From NCBI GenBank assembly GCA_003117195.1, contig BDSI01000070.1, forward strand, positions 496,501-560,500: a stretch of DNA of 64,000 nt, written 5' to 3'. The DNA comes from Eudorina sp. 2006-703-Eu-15 (Eukaryota; Chlorophyta; Chlorophyceae; Chlamydomonadales; Volvocaceae). Shown piece after piece: positions 41,083-53,200 of the stretch. The notes under the pieces were generated by a model that worked only from the letters and a program-made list of their open reading frames with translations, searched no databases and was not told where the DNA came from. Position 1 is the first letter of the stretch. The number at the start of each line of letters is the position of its first letter. Made by a program: the position numbers and the translations under genes.

Positions 41083-43488
41083 TGCAATATGGACGGGAAG
41101 TGCGTGCGCTAAACTCGTCAAAACTCCGAGGCCGTCTTGGCACAGATGACAGCGCAGTTCCAAAAGTTTTTGTGTCAAAAATTATTATTCTGCGCTTAAC
41201 AGCAATGGTTCTGCTGCCAGGACAGAGATGGAGCGTGGAGCTTCCGCCAACAGGTGCCAATGGCGCTACAGGTAGACGTGCCCGCGGATCGCGACGTCCA
41301 AGACTCTGCACAGGTACGCCCAGTGGATAAATCTATATGTATTTGTAGGTATCCGAAGCGGTACGTGCGCGTTGCCAGAAGTGCTGGGGCCCTATATTTC
41401 ATGACGTATGACAAGCCCGCCATTAGTAAGCAGGCTATGAATGTTACACATGCGGAACAGTACTAAAATCAATCGTCCAAAACGTATTCACCGTGGAATT
41501 TTCACGACTGATTGAACTATCAGTCGTTGCAATAGCGGACAGCGCTCTCAGTCGTACTTCAGAGGCAGAGGGCACAAGCACTCAACGCGCATTATGATAG
41601 AAAGAAGCAAATCGTTTGAGCATGAATTGTTCGGGCTGAGAAATTTTGGGGAATATCAGCAAGGCACTCATTTTAATTTCAAGGTACCATTTGTCTAACC
41701 ATTACAAACTATTCAGCTAAACGGTCGATTTGTGGTTGGATTTTCCATTGCGGTTAAATTTGCTTCTCACATGTTCATGTGCTGGGTTTTTGGAGGTAAA
41801 CTTTGAAAACCAACATCATTCCGTTTCCGGGTCCGTCACCGAGCTCACAGCGCCCAGCAGGGAAGGTCAGAGCAAATCATACGTCAGAGCTTGGTACGAT
41901 CCTCATTATATCTACTTCGCGGCATGCCGGCGAGGTGCACTTAGGGACGTGACGCAAACTGTGAAAGCACCAGGGGACTCCAACGGACAACAACAACCGA
42001 ACCGCACCTTTCCGTATCGGGCCTGGGCAATCGCCCTTATGCAGCCGGCGTTACCGCAGGCTCTACCTCCTGGCCTCGTAGTTGGTTTCCTGCGCGCGGG
42101 AATCGGTGCTTGGGGATCAGTTGGCACTTGGCAGTGCAAGGCAACAACTGCCTAAGGTTGCGGAGGACCCTTCCGCGCATGCCAGTCTGCGTTTCCAAGC
42201 CGGTTTGTGGACATTGAGTCGCATTCGCTTGCTGTAAGTTTCTTGCCAAGTCAATCGATTTGAGCGCCTGTAATGTAACCGTTACAAGGTGGACCCGTAT
42301 CCCGACCGGGTGTTCCAACGGGCCCAGATAGCTCTTAGGTGCCTCGTCTCATCAACCCCTACCAAGGACCAGCGCCTGTACATCATCGCTCCTATGTGTA
42401 CGTACAGCCCCGCTGCCGTTGCATTGTGCCCGAAACCACGGCTTGGTCAGGTGCCAGCCAGGCCGAGTATCAAGATGGAAATACCAACAAACCCCTTCCC
42501 TGCTCCCGTGCCGCCGAGTCCGCTGGCAAGTCTGGAGCAGTCCGTTGGTGATGTGACTGGCTGTAGGGGCTGCGCGTTATCCCCTTTAGTCAGTCAAGTT
42601 AGCGAAACCGCAAAAAGCCACCGAATGGGTTGAAGTTGCCCGGCTGGCCGTCTGCTCATATTCCCCCTCCCCTTACATGTGGATGGAGGTGGATGCGCGC
42701 GCTCTTCTTGGTGGCTGTTAAAAGGAAAACCCCAACCCAGAAACGAGGTGGGTGTGGCAGACATGGGCAGACGGGGCGCCACGCCTCCTACTCTGGGGCA
42801 CCAGGCAGGGAGGCAGCCCCAGCAAGAAGACCAACGCAGTCCACTGCTCGGGCCTCTTATCAGCATCCCCCGGCTGACCATCCGAAGTCCGTGATACTCC
42901 AATGAAACGCCTCGTTGCTGAATATTAACCTGTCCCTGGGGCCCGTATCACGACTCCTGAGTCCTGACACACCTGCCACGCAACCCCGTCCGGTCCGGAG
43001 CCCACTGCGACCACCGACCACCACCGACCACCCAGTCAGCCCCATGGCAACACTCATCAACCACGCGCCAGCCTCGTCTCTGCATTTCTAATGCTTTTAC
43101 GCTCGGCAACAGCATTGCCATTCCACATTAAATGGGTCATCTCCTGTCAGGCTCGCTCAAAACTGTTGCAGCGTCAACGTCGCAACCGGGTCACCGTATC
43201 CGACACACAACGCAAATCGGAATGTCGCAGTCAACAAAAACGTCGAGGGTCAAAGTCGGTTACGAGTCAAGACGTGTTCGGCTCGAACGAACACGTAACA
43301 CACTATTCGACACGACGTAGTCCTGATGTTCACTGACCAGCCGTCCCGAAAGCCAAGCCACCCGACCGCGCGAATCGACTACAGTATCACTGCGCATGAG
43401 GCTTTTCGGCCCGAACCTCAAGCACTACTGCTTCCATGAACGAATTATCCATATGTGGTTCAGTTATTCCCGATACACCCTAATATCC
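41083..43488. other. Spacer between the tandem genes; no supported gene
   Basis: Contains copy C of the 95-bp repeat. An open frame at 41730-42155 lacks a good start and family resemblance. The upstream region of copy 1 would lie at 41083-41500. Confidence 0.5.
42280..42368 (+). repeat. Dispersed ~95-bp repeat, copy C
   Basis: The most complete copy: AACCGTTACAAGGTGGACCC, CCCGACCGGGTGTTCCAACG, GGGCCCAGATAGCTC, AGGTGCCTCGTCTCATCAAC, then CCCTACCAAGGA. Confidence 0.78.
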
Positions 43489-45110
43489 TTACATCGCCAT
43501 GCGCGAATAGAACGCGGGGCAGATGTCGTACTCCTCGTCCGAGAGCGCCACCATGCAGGTGTTCCCGCCGCACAACGTGTACAGGTCGTTGCACATGTTG
43601 TCAGCCGACTTGTTGATGCGGATGGTCAACACGAAGGACCGCTTGGCTCCGGGCGCCGACGAGGGAGTCAGGTACGACGGCTGCAGCAGGTTGGCGGCGG
43701 CGGGGGAAAGGGGCAAGAATGAGGAGAGTGTTTCACACTGAAACGCATTTCGGTCTGAAGCGTGCCCGCCGTTCGGCAGTTGCTGTCGTAAATCAATCTG
43801 GGGAGCTTTTACTCCGGCGTATAGTATCCTTGTCATCTCGTCCATACACAAACGCAAAGCCACGTCTCATGGGCCCATCCCAGCTCCTTCCCTGACCATT
43901 CCCGCCCACATTATTAATCATTTCATGGCATGTACGCAGCAAAATGCGTGTTCGTCGTACCTTGATGAGGTACTTGAGCAGGGGCATGCCCGTGTCGTGG
44001 CCCTTGTGCGAGTGGCAGTACATCTCCGTAGACTTTGCGCCGGGCTGCACACCGGAATGGGGGGGGGGGTGCGGGGGGCAAACAAGAGGTCACACACGAT
44101 GGCTCAGAGCAGTTGAGGGCATGCACCTCACCCAGCGCCACTTTATGCCAGCGGTTCACATCGTATCCATACACATGGTGGTGACCAGCATGCATCAGCC
44201 ATAACTTTCACGCACAGCCAACGCCACCGCGCGTAACCTTACAGGGTCTGATGTTTGCCGACTCAGGATCCTTCATCCCTCGCAGTCTGGTTCAGCACCA
44301 GCCCCTGCCGTCACCATGCACCCCTCGTCCCCTCCCAGCTCCTCACCGTATCCTCCCTCGCATACATGTTGACGGTGTTCACACTCATGACCGCCTCGTG
44401 GCAAACGGTCGACACCGCAATCATGAAACTGTAAAAGGGCGTGTTGCACAGCTTGTTGATGTCCTTGGTCCTGTTCTTGCGCGTCAGAATGTCCTTGCAT
44501 AGCCCGAAATCCTCGTCCATCTTGAACATGTACTCCTTGTATGTGGCGGTGGAGGTGGTGTTGACGGCGGCCACGGTGGGCCTCAGGAAGTAGGCCGTGG
44601 TGGTGGAGGTCATGCACCAGGGGTAGGCCTGCCGCGCCATGTCTCGGCCCGCAATGATGTACGTGACGTTGCCGTAGCTGTTGTTGAGCTTTGCGCCCAC
44701 CAGGTTGTTCATGCTCCCCATCGACATATCGCCCATAGCCATGCGGCGAGCCACGAGGCCGCCTGCGGGATGCCAACAGATATTTGTATTAAGATGGGAG
44801 GCAGCGAGAGGCAATGACCTGTGCTCGGACGGTGCCCACACGCATCCTGCAGCATGCCTGGAGCCGGAACGCGGCGCAGTTCAACCGCCACACGGTTTGC
44901 GAGTTTCGAAATGGAGCTTAGATAGATGCGTTCAACCGGTTGATGTAGTTGGTCGCGAGTCCAAAAGTAAAGGAGCAAAAAGCGGCTGACGCGCCGAGAA
45001 GCGGAAGAGCGCGTTCGTAACGGTTCACCTGACGCGGCTTCGCAGCCCAGTGCAAAGAGGGTCACCAGCAGTGAGCCAAACATAGCAGTGTGCTTATGTG
45101 CTCCAGCCAT
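43489..45110 (-). CDS. Secreted Cys-containing protein, tandem copy 2 (family uncertain)
   Basis: Exons 45029-45110, 44347-44762, 43961-44044 and 43489-43680 have exactly the lengths of tandem copy 1 (82, 416, 84 and 192 nt), 257 residues. Exons 2-4 are nearly identical to copy 1 (for example TYKEYMF against TYKEYTF and KRSFVLT against KRTFVFT), and intron 2 is nearly identical too. The signal-peptide exon differs more (MAGAHKHTAMFGSLLVTLFA), and introns 1 and 3 are largely unrelated. All Cys residues of the mature part are shared. The head-to-tail arrangement implies local duplication. Function unknown; secretion is predicted from the hydrophobic leader. Confidence 0.8.
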
Positions 45111-47290
45111 CTCAGCGAGTCCGACCGAAGTCCCTTGAGCAAAACGTGACAAACCTCGGGTCGCTTCCTTCCAAACGCTATGGGGAGTAAGACGTGATAA
45201 TGTAAATGATTTTGCACACAGAAAGCCTGCACTGCCAGAGAGTCCGCACGCGCTCGCACTTGCCACGGGAGCTACAGGCAGATACGTGGACGGAACGCGG
45301 TGACCAATAATCGAAGTAGTTGCTTCTGGTGGACGATCTTTAATACAGCTGCCCTACAAGACGCGGGACGTGCCCGTTGATTTCGCTGCTGTCCGGAGTG
45401 CAGGGGCCCTATTGCACGGCATGCCCGCCATTACCTAAACTTTCATAGGAACATGACTCAATGTAAAAATGCTAGATTATGACAGGAACGGCCTCCACAA
45501 TGCGCCTCAAATCTTCAAAACCATACTTGATCGTAGTTCTAATCCTGTTCTTATGCTACAGCAGGGTCGTGACTTCCCACTCAGTATATTATAGTTGTGA
45601 GAAAGATATAAAAGAATGGTATGTTGTGAAAAGGCAAGGTAGTAAAACCCCTCACACCATGTAAGATGTCATACACTGCCATACGAATAAAAGGTTCCGA
45701 ACTTCCGATAATAGGTTATTCGGTTTGTGGCTGACATTCCTACTGGATCACTGAACAGGAATGTGATTTCATTGTGATCAGTGGATCATTTGGCAGCTGA
45801 AACGTGTCGGACCATTCTTATGTTATGTAATATATAGATAGGTTTGACGAATGCCTTTCAAGAGCCCTCCTTGTGAGCGCAGGGCTGTGTTTCTTTTAGT
45901 GGATTGATATTTGTGTGCTATTTTTCTATCCGCCGACGATGTATAGGAACATTTGCGATTGCGGTGAAATGTTTACGCTTGGCTTGCTTGGTACAAGCTG
46001 GACAATGCTTAGAAGACATCACCATGCGGCCCAACCAGTCACACGACGTGACCTGGGGCCACGATGTCGCGCCGCCACGCATGGAAGTAGTATGCAGCCG
46101 GATGCAGCACATAGAGCGCAGCACCGCCCGTAACTAGGCCGTGCTTTCTTTACTGTGCAAGTCATCCGTAAATTCGGTGTTACCAGGGCGTCAGGGTCAC
46201 ACATCACGTGGTGTCATGGCCATGTACGGCGCGCCATCCGATCCTCCGATCCATCGTCTCAGTTACCTCGTCCAGCACTTCCGTGAGGCATGTGCGCCTT
46301 ACTTCCAATACACACTTCTTTAGACACACTGTAGCAACGTCAGTAACAATACATCAGATCACGACTCCAAGAGCCGTGCCATAGCACGCGAGTATAGGGG
46401 TATCGGTTATGTGTTCGTATCGGTCATTATGGGACCATATGAAGCGCACAAAGCGCACAGCATTAAGCACTTGGCCCATGACATGGCAGCAGACGAAGCA
46501 AGTCCCTCCTTCTTCTGATCACAAACAGGCGCTCTCATCGGGTGCGCCTGCCGCGCCACATGCTCACGGGCGACACCCTGACGACGCGCCAAGCCCGCCA
46601 CTGAGTACATCACGCAGCCAGTCGACCCAAAAGACACGACCATCCATCCGCATTCCGCCACCCAATTATTCGCTTGACACGCATCCCTGTTTGGTGCGCA
46701 AGTCGTAACCAGGGGCCGCGACTGAACGACAGCCTCCGCCGCCGCCTCGGCTCCTGGCCAACAGGGAGGTGACCTCGGGAGCTCGGAAGCGCTTTTGCAC
46801 CCTAGAGCACCGTCACCGTCAAGAAGACTAGCAAGGCACGCATCAATGCAGGGGCACGCGCACTCACAACCTCTGTACTTGTCCAGGCGCACGATGTCCC
46901 CGCACCCACACTCGTGAAGGAGGACCGTCACCAACACCTTCGGTCAAGCAAGCGGGACCGTCACCGACACCGTCACCGTCACCATCACGCAACAGAATCT
47001 CACCGATTGACCTCCCTGGAAGCCACTGCAGTCACCCCGGGGTGATTGCAGCCTCACGCCGGCCCCCCTGGGGCAAACCCCTCCCTCCGCTACACAACCG
47101 TTTCCGCACGCGCCTGGCGTGCCGCACAGCGTGCTGTGTTCAAAGGCGCGCTTGCTGCTTCATCGCAATCGGTCGTGTGGTCAACAAGAAACCAATCGTG
47201 ACGCGCCTGCCTTCTCAGCCACGTCTCCCCCTTTGCGCCACCTGTGTCATACAGATCCGTGGGTGCCGACATGAAACGGGCCGGGTCAAC
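45111..47290. other. Intergenic, low-GC; no firm gene
   Basis: AT-rich 45.4-46.0 kb, then mixed composition. Only the small ORF at 45479 attracts attention. A run of CACCGTCAC-type units lies near 46940-46990. Confidence 0.5.
45479..45664 (+). CDS. Short ORF with signal-peptide-like start (doubtful)
   Basis: 61 codons from ATG at 45479, with a second ATG eight codons in. A basic start (MRLKSSKP) is followed by a strongly hydrophobic run (YLIVVLILFLCY) and a plausible cleavage region (RVVTSHS). GTGAGA and GTATGT sites inside it could be donors, so it may be the first exon of a secreted protein, but I find no following exon. Base composition is much lower in GC than the confirmed genes, which argues against a real gene. 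Confidence 0.22.
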   Translation: MTGTASTMRLKSSKPYLIVVLILFLCYSRVVTSHSVYYSCEKDIKEWYVVKRQGSKTPHTM

Positions 47291-50200
47291 TTAGTGTTCG
47301 GCCTCCCACGGCGAGGACGAGGATGAGGATGCGGAGTTCTTCCTGTCGCCGAGGTCGCCGAACTGCGGCTGCGGCTGCAGGCCTCGGCGAGCAACGTATG
47401 TACCGCGGTGGCTGCTCACGCGCGCCGGGCTGGGTGGGCGAGCGGCGCAGATCCTGCTGCGCCGCCAAGTCCCTGCACAGCAAGGGCACCGCAAGGAACC
47501 AGTTCGCTGCCAGTCAGTCCGATCTTGACGACCGCCACAACGTTTCGTCGCAGGCCGTCAATCAGCTCAAGAGACGTCTCATAGTGGAGGAAATGACAAG
47601 GCCCGCGTGCGCGCTCGCGGCATTACCCTGTGCTTCCACAGATACTGGGCGTCGTCGGGCGGCGAGCAGAAAGAAAAGAATTCACCGCACCTGCGCCGAA
47701 TTGTTGTCTTGCGGCACGAGCCAGCTGACGCCGGCGCTGCTGCCGTCACCACCGTCCAGCCCAGCGCCGCCCCTGCAGCTGCCGCCGAGCACATCTCCCC
47801 AAGGGACCGGGTCCCCGTCCGGGACGTGCTGCTCCGCGGCCGCCCTTGGCGACACCCGCACCGGGGGCGACGCCGAGTGCCGTCGGCTCCTCGCCGTCAC
47901 CGGAAGGGCGTCCGTCAGGGACGTGGCGAGCCAGCCGGCACCCGCATCGCCCTCATCGCCAGGAGCGCCCGCGGCGGCTGCAGCTGCCGCCATGTACTGC
48001 GCAAACAGGCCGACCTGGGGACTGATGGGCGCCGGCACGGACATGCTGGCTCCGACGGTGGCCTGCCGCGCAGAGGCCCAGGCGCGGGTCGGCGGGCTGG
48101 CAGCGGCAGCCATCTGGCGACTGCCCTGGCTGAGCAAGAACGTGTCCAGCTGCTGCAGCTGCTTCCTGCAGAGCACAGGGTACAGGGCAGGTACGCAACA
48201 GGTGCGGGGTGTCGACGCGGGTTGGCGCGGCGGTGTTGCCCATGAGATTGCCTGAATGCGTTTCGTTTGCGGTTCTGGCAAGCACGGGCATGTTACGGTG
48301 CTGGTGGCGGTACGCATCGCACGCGCGCCGGGCAGAGGTGCTTACTTGAGGTCCGTGAGGTCTTTGTCCAGCGCCGAGATGCTGCCCCCGCGGCTCGTGT
48401 GCGGTGGTGTGGCGCCCCGGCCCGAGTCGTGGGTCGCCTCCATCGCCGATTCAGCAAGCTCCTGCCCCAGCGACGCTGCCATCGCCGCAGCGAGACTCCG
48501 CCGACGACTACTGCCGCCGCTGTTGGCTCGCAGCACCGCCTCGTGCTCCTCCGTCGTGTACGACAACGCCCCACCGATGTCCCCGCCACCGCTTTCGGTC
48601 TGCGCGGCCGCCGACTCGCCGTACACGCCGCCCCGAGATCCCTGTCTCTGCATGCCGAGACGCTGGCCGCCGCGGGACTGCCGGCGAGGTCCCACTTGCC
48701 CCGTGTATGAGTCGGCCAAATTTCCAACAGCGCCCGCGCCGCCGCCGCTGGCGCTGGCGTTGGCGCCGGCGCCGCCGTACTCATCATCGGCGTCATTCTC
48801 GGTGGCGTCGTCGTCCGCCACACTGGCGCTATCCGTCACTTCGTAGCGGTGCCGCGCGCTGAGGCGCCTCGCCAGGTCCCCCGCTCCAGCCGCTGCTCCA
48901 CCAGAGAACCCCGGCGCGTCCCCGACGGGCTCGTCGCCCTCGGGCAGGGCACCCAGCGAAGGGCGGCTTCCATGGGACTGGCGGTAAGGCCGCTGCCCAG
49001 CGACGGACGAGGCGGCGTCAGAACTGCCGCTGGTGCGGCGGGAGGCTCCTGCGGTCGCCGCCGTCTGTTCCAGGTCCAGCCGGTCATTCGCCGCCGCCTC
49101 TGAGCCGCTGTTCCGGACGACTGTGAAGCTGCCAAACGGCGCAGCATCCGGCGCCAAGGGCCCCCCGGCGTCGAAGCGGCTGCTGGGACTGCGACGCCGG
49201 CTGCCGCTACTGCTGCTCAACTGCAGCCTGAGCAGCGCGGCCGGGTCCTCGGAGACGGCCAAGCCGCCGCCGCCGCTGCTGCTGCCGCCGCCACTGCTAC
49301 GTGCGGTTATGAGGGCAGATACCCGGCGGGAGCGTGCCTGTGGCTGCACCAGGGCTTCATCCTCGTACTGCTCCTGGGAGCCCTGAAGGGAAAAGGCAGA
49401 TGGGCGGTTGTGGGGTGCAAAGGTCGCAGATGAGGGCGTCGCTGGTGCGTGTGGCATTGAGGCGCACGCCTCGAGGCATGGCTTCCAGGACGGGGTCAGC
49501 ACGTCTGTCAAGCAACGGCTGTCAGGGCTGTCAGTGATGGAAAACAAACCGCACATCGCGGGATAGCACGTGTAACCTTCAGGCTGCGGTACGCGCGGAT
49601 TGGACACAGACGCGGTGTAGCTGTAAGTCGGCTGTTTGCTGGCTGGAATGCCTGCGTACACGCGGATCCATCAACGCGGCCATGTCCCCAGTCGCAACTT
49701 TAGAACGGCCGGCATTGGGAGCCCTGCAGCACTGGAGTACTGCGCTGGCGACGCCAGTGCACTGCATCCAAGCAAGACGGCCAGCTCACGTGCGTGTGTA
49801 GCCTCCATGGGCCTCCACTTGAGAAATACATTATGGATGGGGGATCTTCAGCACTCCATATAGCAGCCGTGTGTTTGGCTGACCCATCACACGTCGGCCG
49901 ACCTCCCCTGCCATACCGACCCGCCGGTGGCCGGTTACGCGCGACTGCGGTGCTCCCACGCACACGCACGGGCATCCCCACGCACACGCCCCGTACCTCG
50001 CTGCGAGCTCGCACTGCGGTGGCCAGCGCCACCAGCTGCCGATCGCGGATGCCCGCTGCCGCCACACCCACCTCTGCCAGTGCCAGCGCTTCGCCCAACA
50101 GCTCGGCCTGGACCTGATGGGGCGATCAGCACAGTGGGCCGGGGGCGAACTGGTGATACCGGTGACAGTCACCGCAAGGACCCTGGTGCAGTTCTGCCCC

Positions 50201-53200
50201 CGTCGCACACCCAAGGTATATGTCGCGTGCGTGGACCCCGCCCGAGTTCGCCGGACCCACAGAACGCAATCCTTGGCCGTCGTGGGGTGTGCATAGAAAG
50301 GAAGCCCGTCGTCATGGGATGTGCGATAACGCGTGTGCAAAAGCTGCATCGCCCGCACCTCACCTCATTCTTGGCCTGCTGCTGTGAGAGCCGCTCCTGC
50401 AAGCCCGCCACCTCCGCCCCAAGCTCCAGAAGCTGCTGCTGCAACTGCTGCTGTGATGACAGCTGCTCCTCCTCCGCCCCTTCCTGCGTTTCCTCCACCA
50501 GGGCTGCCGCCACCTGCTGGTGCTGCTGCTGCTGCGCCGTTGCCGCCGCCTCCTCCCCAGCCGACCCGCCCGCCTGGTCCCCAGGCTCGGTGCCTTGCTG
50601 CAGGTCGTCCTGGAAGCTGGATAGGCCCTCGCTGGACACCACTCCGGGCAGCCCGTCGCTGCCCGTCCAGGCAGGGGAGCCGGGGGCCAGGTTGGACGGG
50701 ACGTCGAAGGAGTCATCGAACGAGTAGTGGGGTGTGGCCACCTCATCGGCGGCGAGGCGGCGCGGCCCGGGCGCAGCTCCGGACCTGGCTGCCGGTGACT
50801 TTCCCAGGCCGGAGCCGGAGCCGGCTGCAGCGGGCTTGGCGTCCGCGGCGACGGCAACGCGGCCATGGTCGCTGGAAGCCTCACCCAGGGCAACGTCCTA
50901 CGATCACACGGCGTGCACGCGATTGCCTTTTTTATGCTCTCGGTTGCGTGAATGAGGCGCCATGTACTAAAACCCTGTGACTGCAGCTGCACTGAATTTC
51001 CAACAGAACCCCAAACAGCGGTAATTGGCGCCTACCGGGAGGGACTCCAGCGGCGCCCCGCCGACAACGCGACGAGGCATCCCTGTGCACTACAACGCTG
51101 CCAAAAGCCACCTCCACCACCAAACGACACCGAGTGTCCCGTTTGCCCACGCCGGGAGCAGTTGCACTTCAGCGCATGACTTTTGAGGTCTCCCGCGGCG
51201 GACCCTGGCTGCTCCCGCTTCAGGACGGCGGCCGCACTGCGTTTCTAGGGCTCCGCGATCTTGGGGACGGCGGATCATGCTCCCGCTTCAGGACGGCGGC
51301 CGCACTGCGTTTCTAGGGCTCCGCGATCTTGGGGACGGCGGATCATGCGGCGAAACTCACCTCTAGGGCCTGCTCGAGGGACCGGACTGACCCTGCCGCG
51401 CCGAGACCAGTACTTGAACGACGTTGCATGATCTCTTGCTCCAACGACGCCACGTGGACTGCCGACTGGGTCATGGCGGCCTGCGTCAAGCGCCAAGCAG
51501 AAGATTAGGCCCCGAAAGCGACTCCCACGGCAAGCGCACGACACGCAACACCTCGAACCCTTGGTCTCCACAAGACAGCATGGGCTCCCAGTGAGGTAGG
51601 TACTTTACCGGCTCCCGCGCAGCGCACCTGCGCCGCCGCCAGGCGCTGCTCGACGCTGACAAGCTGGTCGATGGGGCTGCTCCGGTGCGTGGCCCCACTG
51701 TGGCTGGACTTCGGGGCGGATCCGGCTCGCGAGGCGGGCCGCTCAGCGAGCACGTCCTGCAGGGACGCCTCCGCCTCCGCCAGCGGGGCTTCCTCCCCCG
51801 TCAGGAGCGCCTCCTTGGCCGTGAGGTACTCCTCCAGCGCCATTATCTGTGACAGGCGCACCAGCCAGGCGCATCGAACGCATCAGGAGCGCCACACCAA
51901 GGGAGTCAGCCTTGCGCAGGAACAACTATCCCATGAGATGAATTAGGAGGTAGATTGCACCGAGCGGGTTCGTAGATCCCGACAGTCCGACAACTATGGG
52001 CGAGAGTCCTCTGCCGCCTCCTGCAGCTACTGCGCATGAGCGGTGGGAGAACCCGCGTGCCGGCTATACCGGAGGTACCGGCTTTCTCGTCGCGAATCGA
52101 CCGGTAACCCACACTCACCCGCTGCCGAGCCACCAGCAGGGCAGCTCGCAGGTGCTGTGGTGAGGGCGAGGTGGGGCTGATGGAGCCCGCGGCCTCCCCG
52201 CCGCTGGCCCGCAGGACCGTCGAGTCACCCACGTCCGCGGTCACACCCGAGAGCCCCCCACGGCCACTGCCGCGGCCACTGCCGGCCTCGGTGCCCCTGA
52301 GGGACGCTGCGCCGGACTCGGGCGGGCCGTCCTCGCCGGTGATGGCCTTCTGCAAACCCGCGACGACCTGCTGGTGGATCTGGTCGTAGGCGCGAAGCTC
52401 ACCCTGTCAAGATCAGATGGGTCATAAGAGGAAGGGGAGTTGTCAGGCCGGTTGCCTGTTGGTGTCGGGGGTAAACCCTCCGTGCAGTGTTGGTCTTGCG
52501 AGTGATATATATCGCGTGTCAAAAGCGTCACGGGTAGCAGTAGGCAGCAGGCACGGAGCGCACGATGCATCTGTCGATGCCGGACACTTGACACGGAACG
52601 GCATGGCTTCAACGGCTTCGTCCCGATGCCAAAGCCCAGCATCCGACGGCGCCTGCATGCTCAGGGCACCCACGTGCGGAACACACGGACCTGCAGCGCC
52701 GCAATGGTCTCCGCCTGCTCGGTGGCCCGCAGCACGCTGCCACGAAGGGTCTCCGAGATCTGCGCCTCCCGGGACCGCAATTGCTCGATGACCCGCTCCA
52801 GCTCTGCCACGTGTCCCGACGCCGCCGAGGCCGCCTCCGCCCGCTGCGCCGCGGTGGCGGCGGCCTCCGCCAGGGCCTCCGCCCGCGCCGCCTCCGCCGC
52901 CGCCGCGCGCTGCCGCAACTCCGCCGCACGCAGCCGCGCGCCGTCCAACTGCTGCCGGAGCTCCGACACCATCCCCTCGAGCGCCGTCCGCGCCTTGCGC
53001 TCCGCATCCAGCTCCTCCATCACCTCTTCCGTCCCCTGCACGCGCGCGGCATGACCGGCTGCCGCAGCCGTCTCCTCCGTCTCCCGTCGCGCCGCGGCGG
53101 CGCGCTGCGCCTCCTCCAGCTGCCAGCGCAGCCCCGCGTTCTCCCGCACCAGCTCCTGGCTGCGCCCCGCCAGCGCCGCCAGGGAGTTGTGCACCTCCTC

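Noticed and set aside
39149..45110. Firm assignment of the tandem pair as pherophorins
   Set aside because: Only the terminal Cys spacing is reminiscent; there is no Pro-rich rod, and the remaining Cys pattern and length do not fit well enough without a profile search.
46407..46937. 176-codon Cys-rich minus-strand frame
   Set aside because: No signal peptide, no known domain, no splice context; composition matches the surrounding intergenic DNA.
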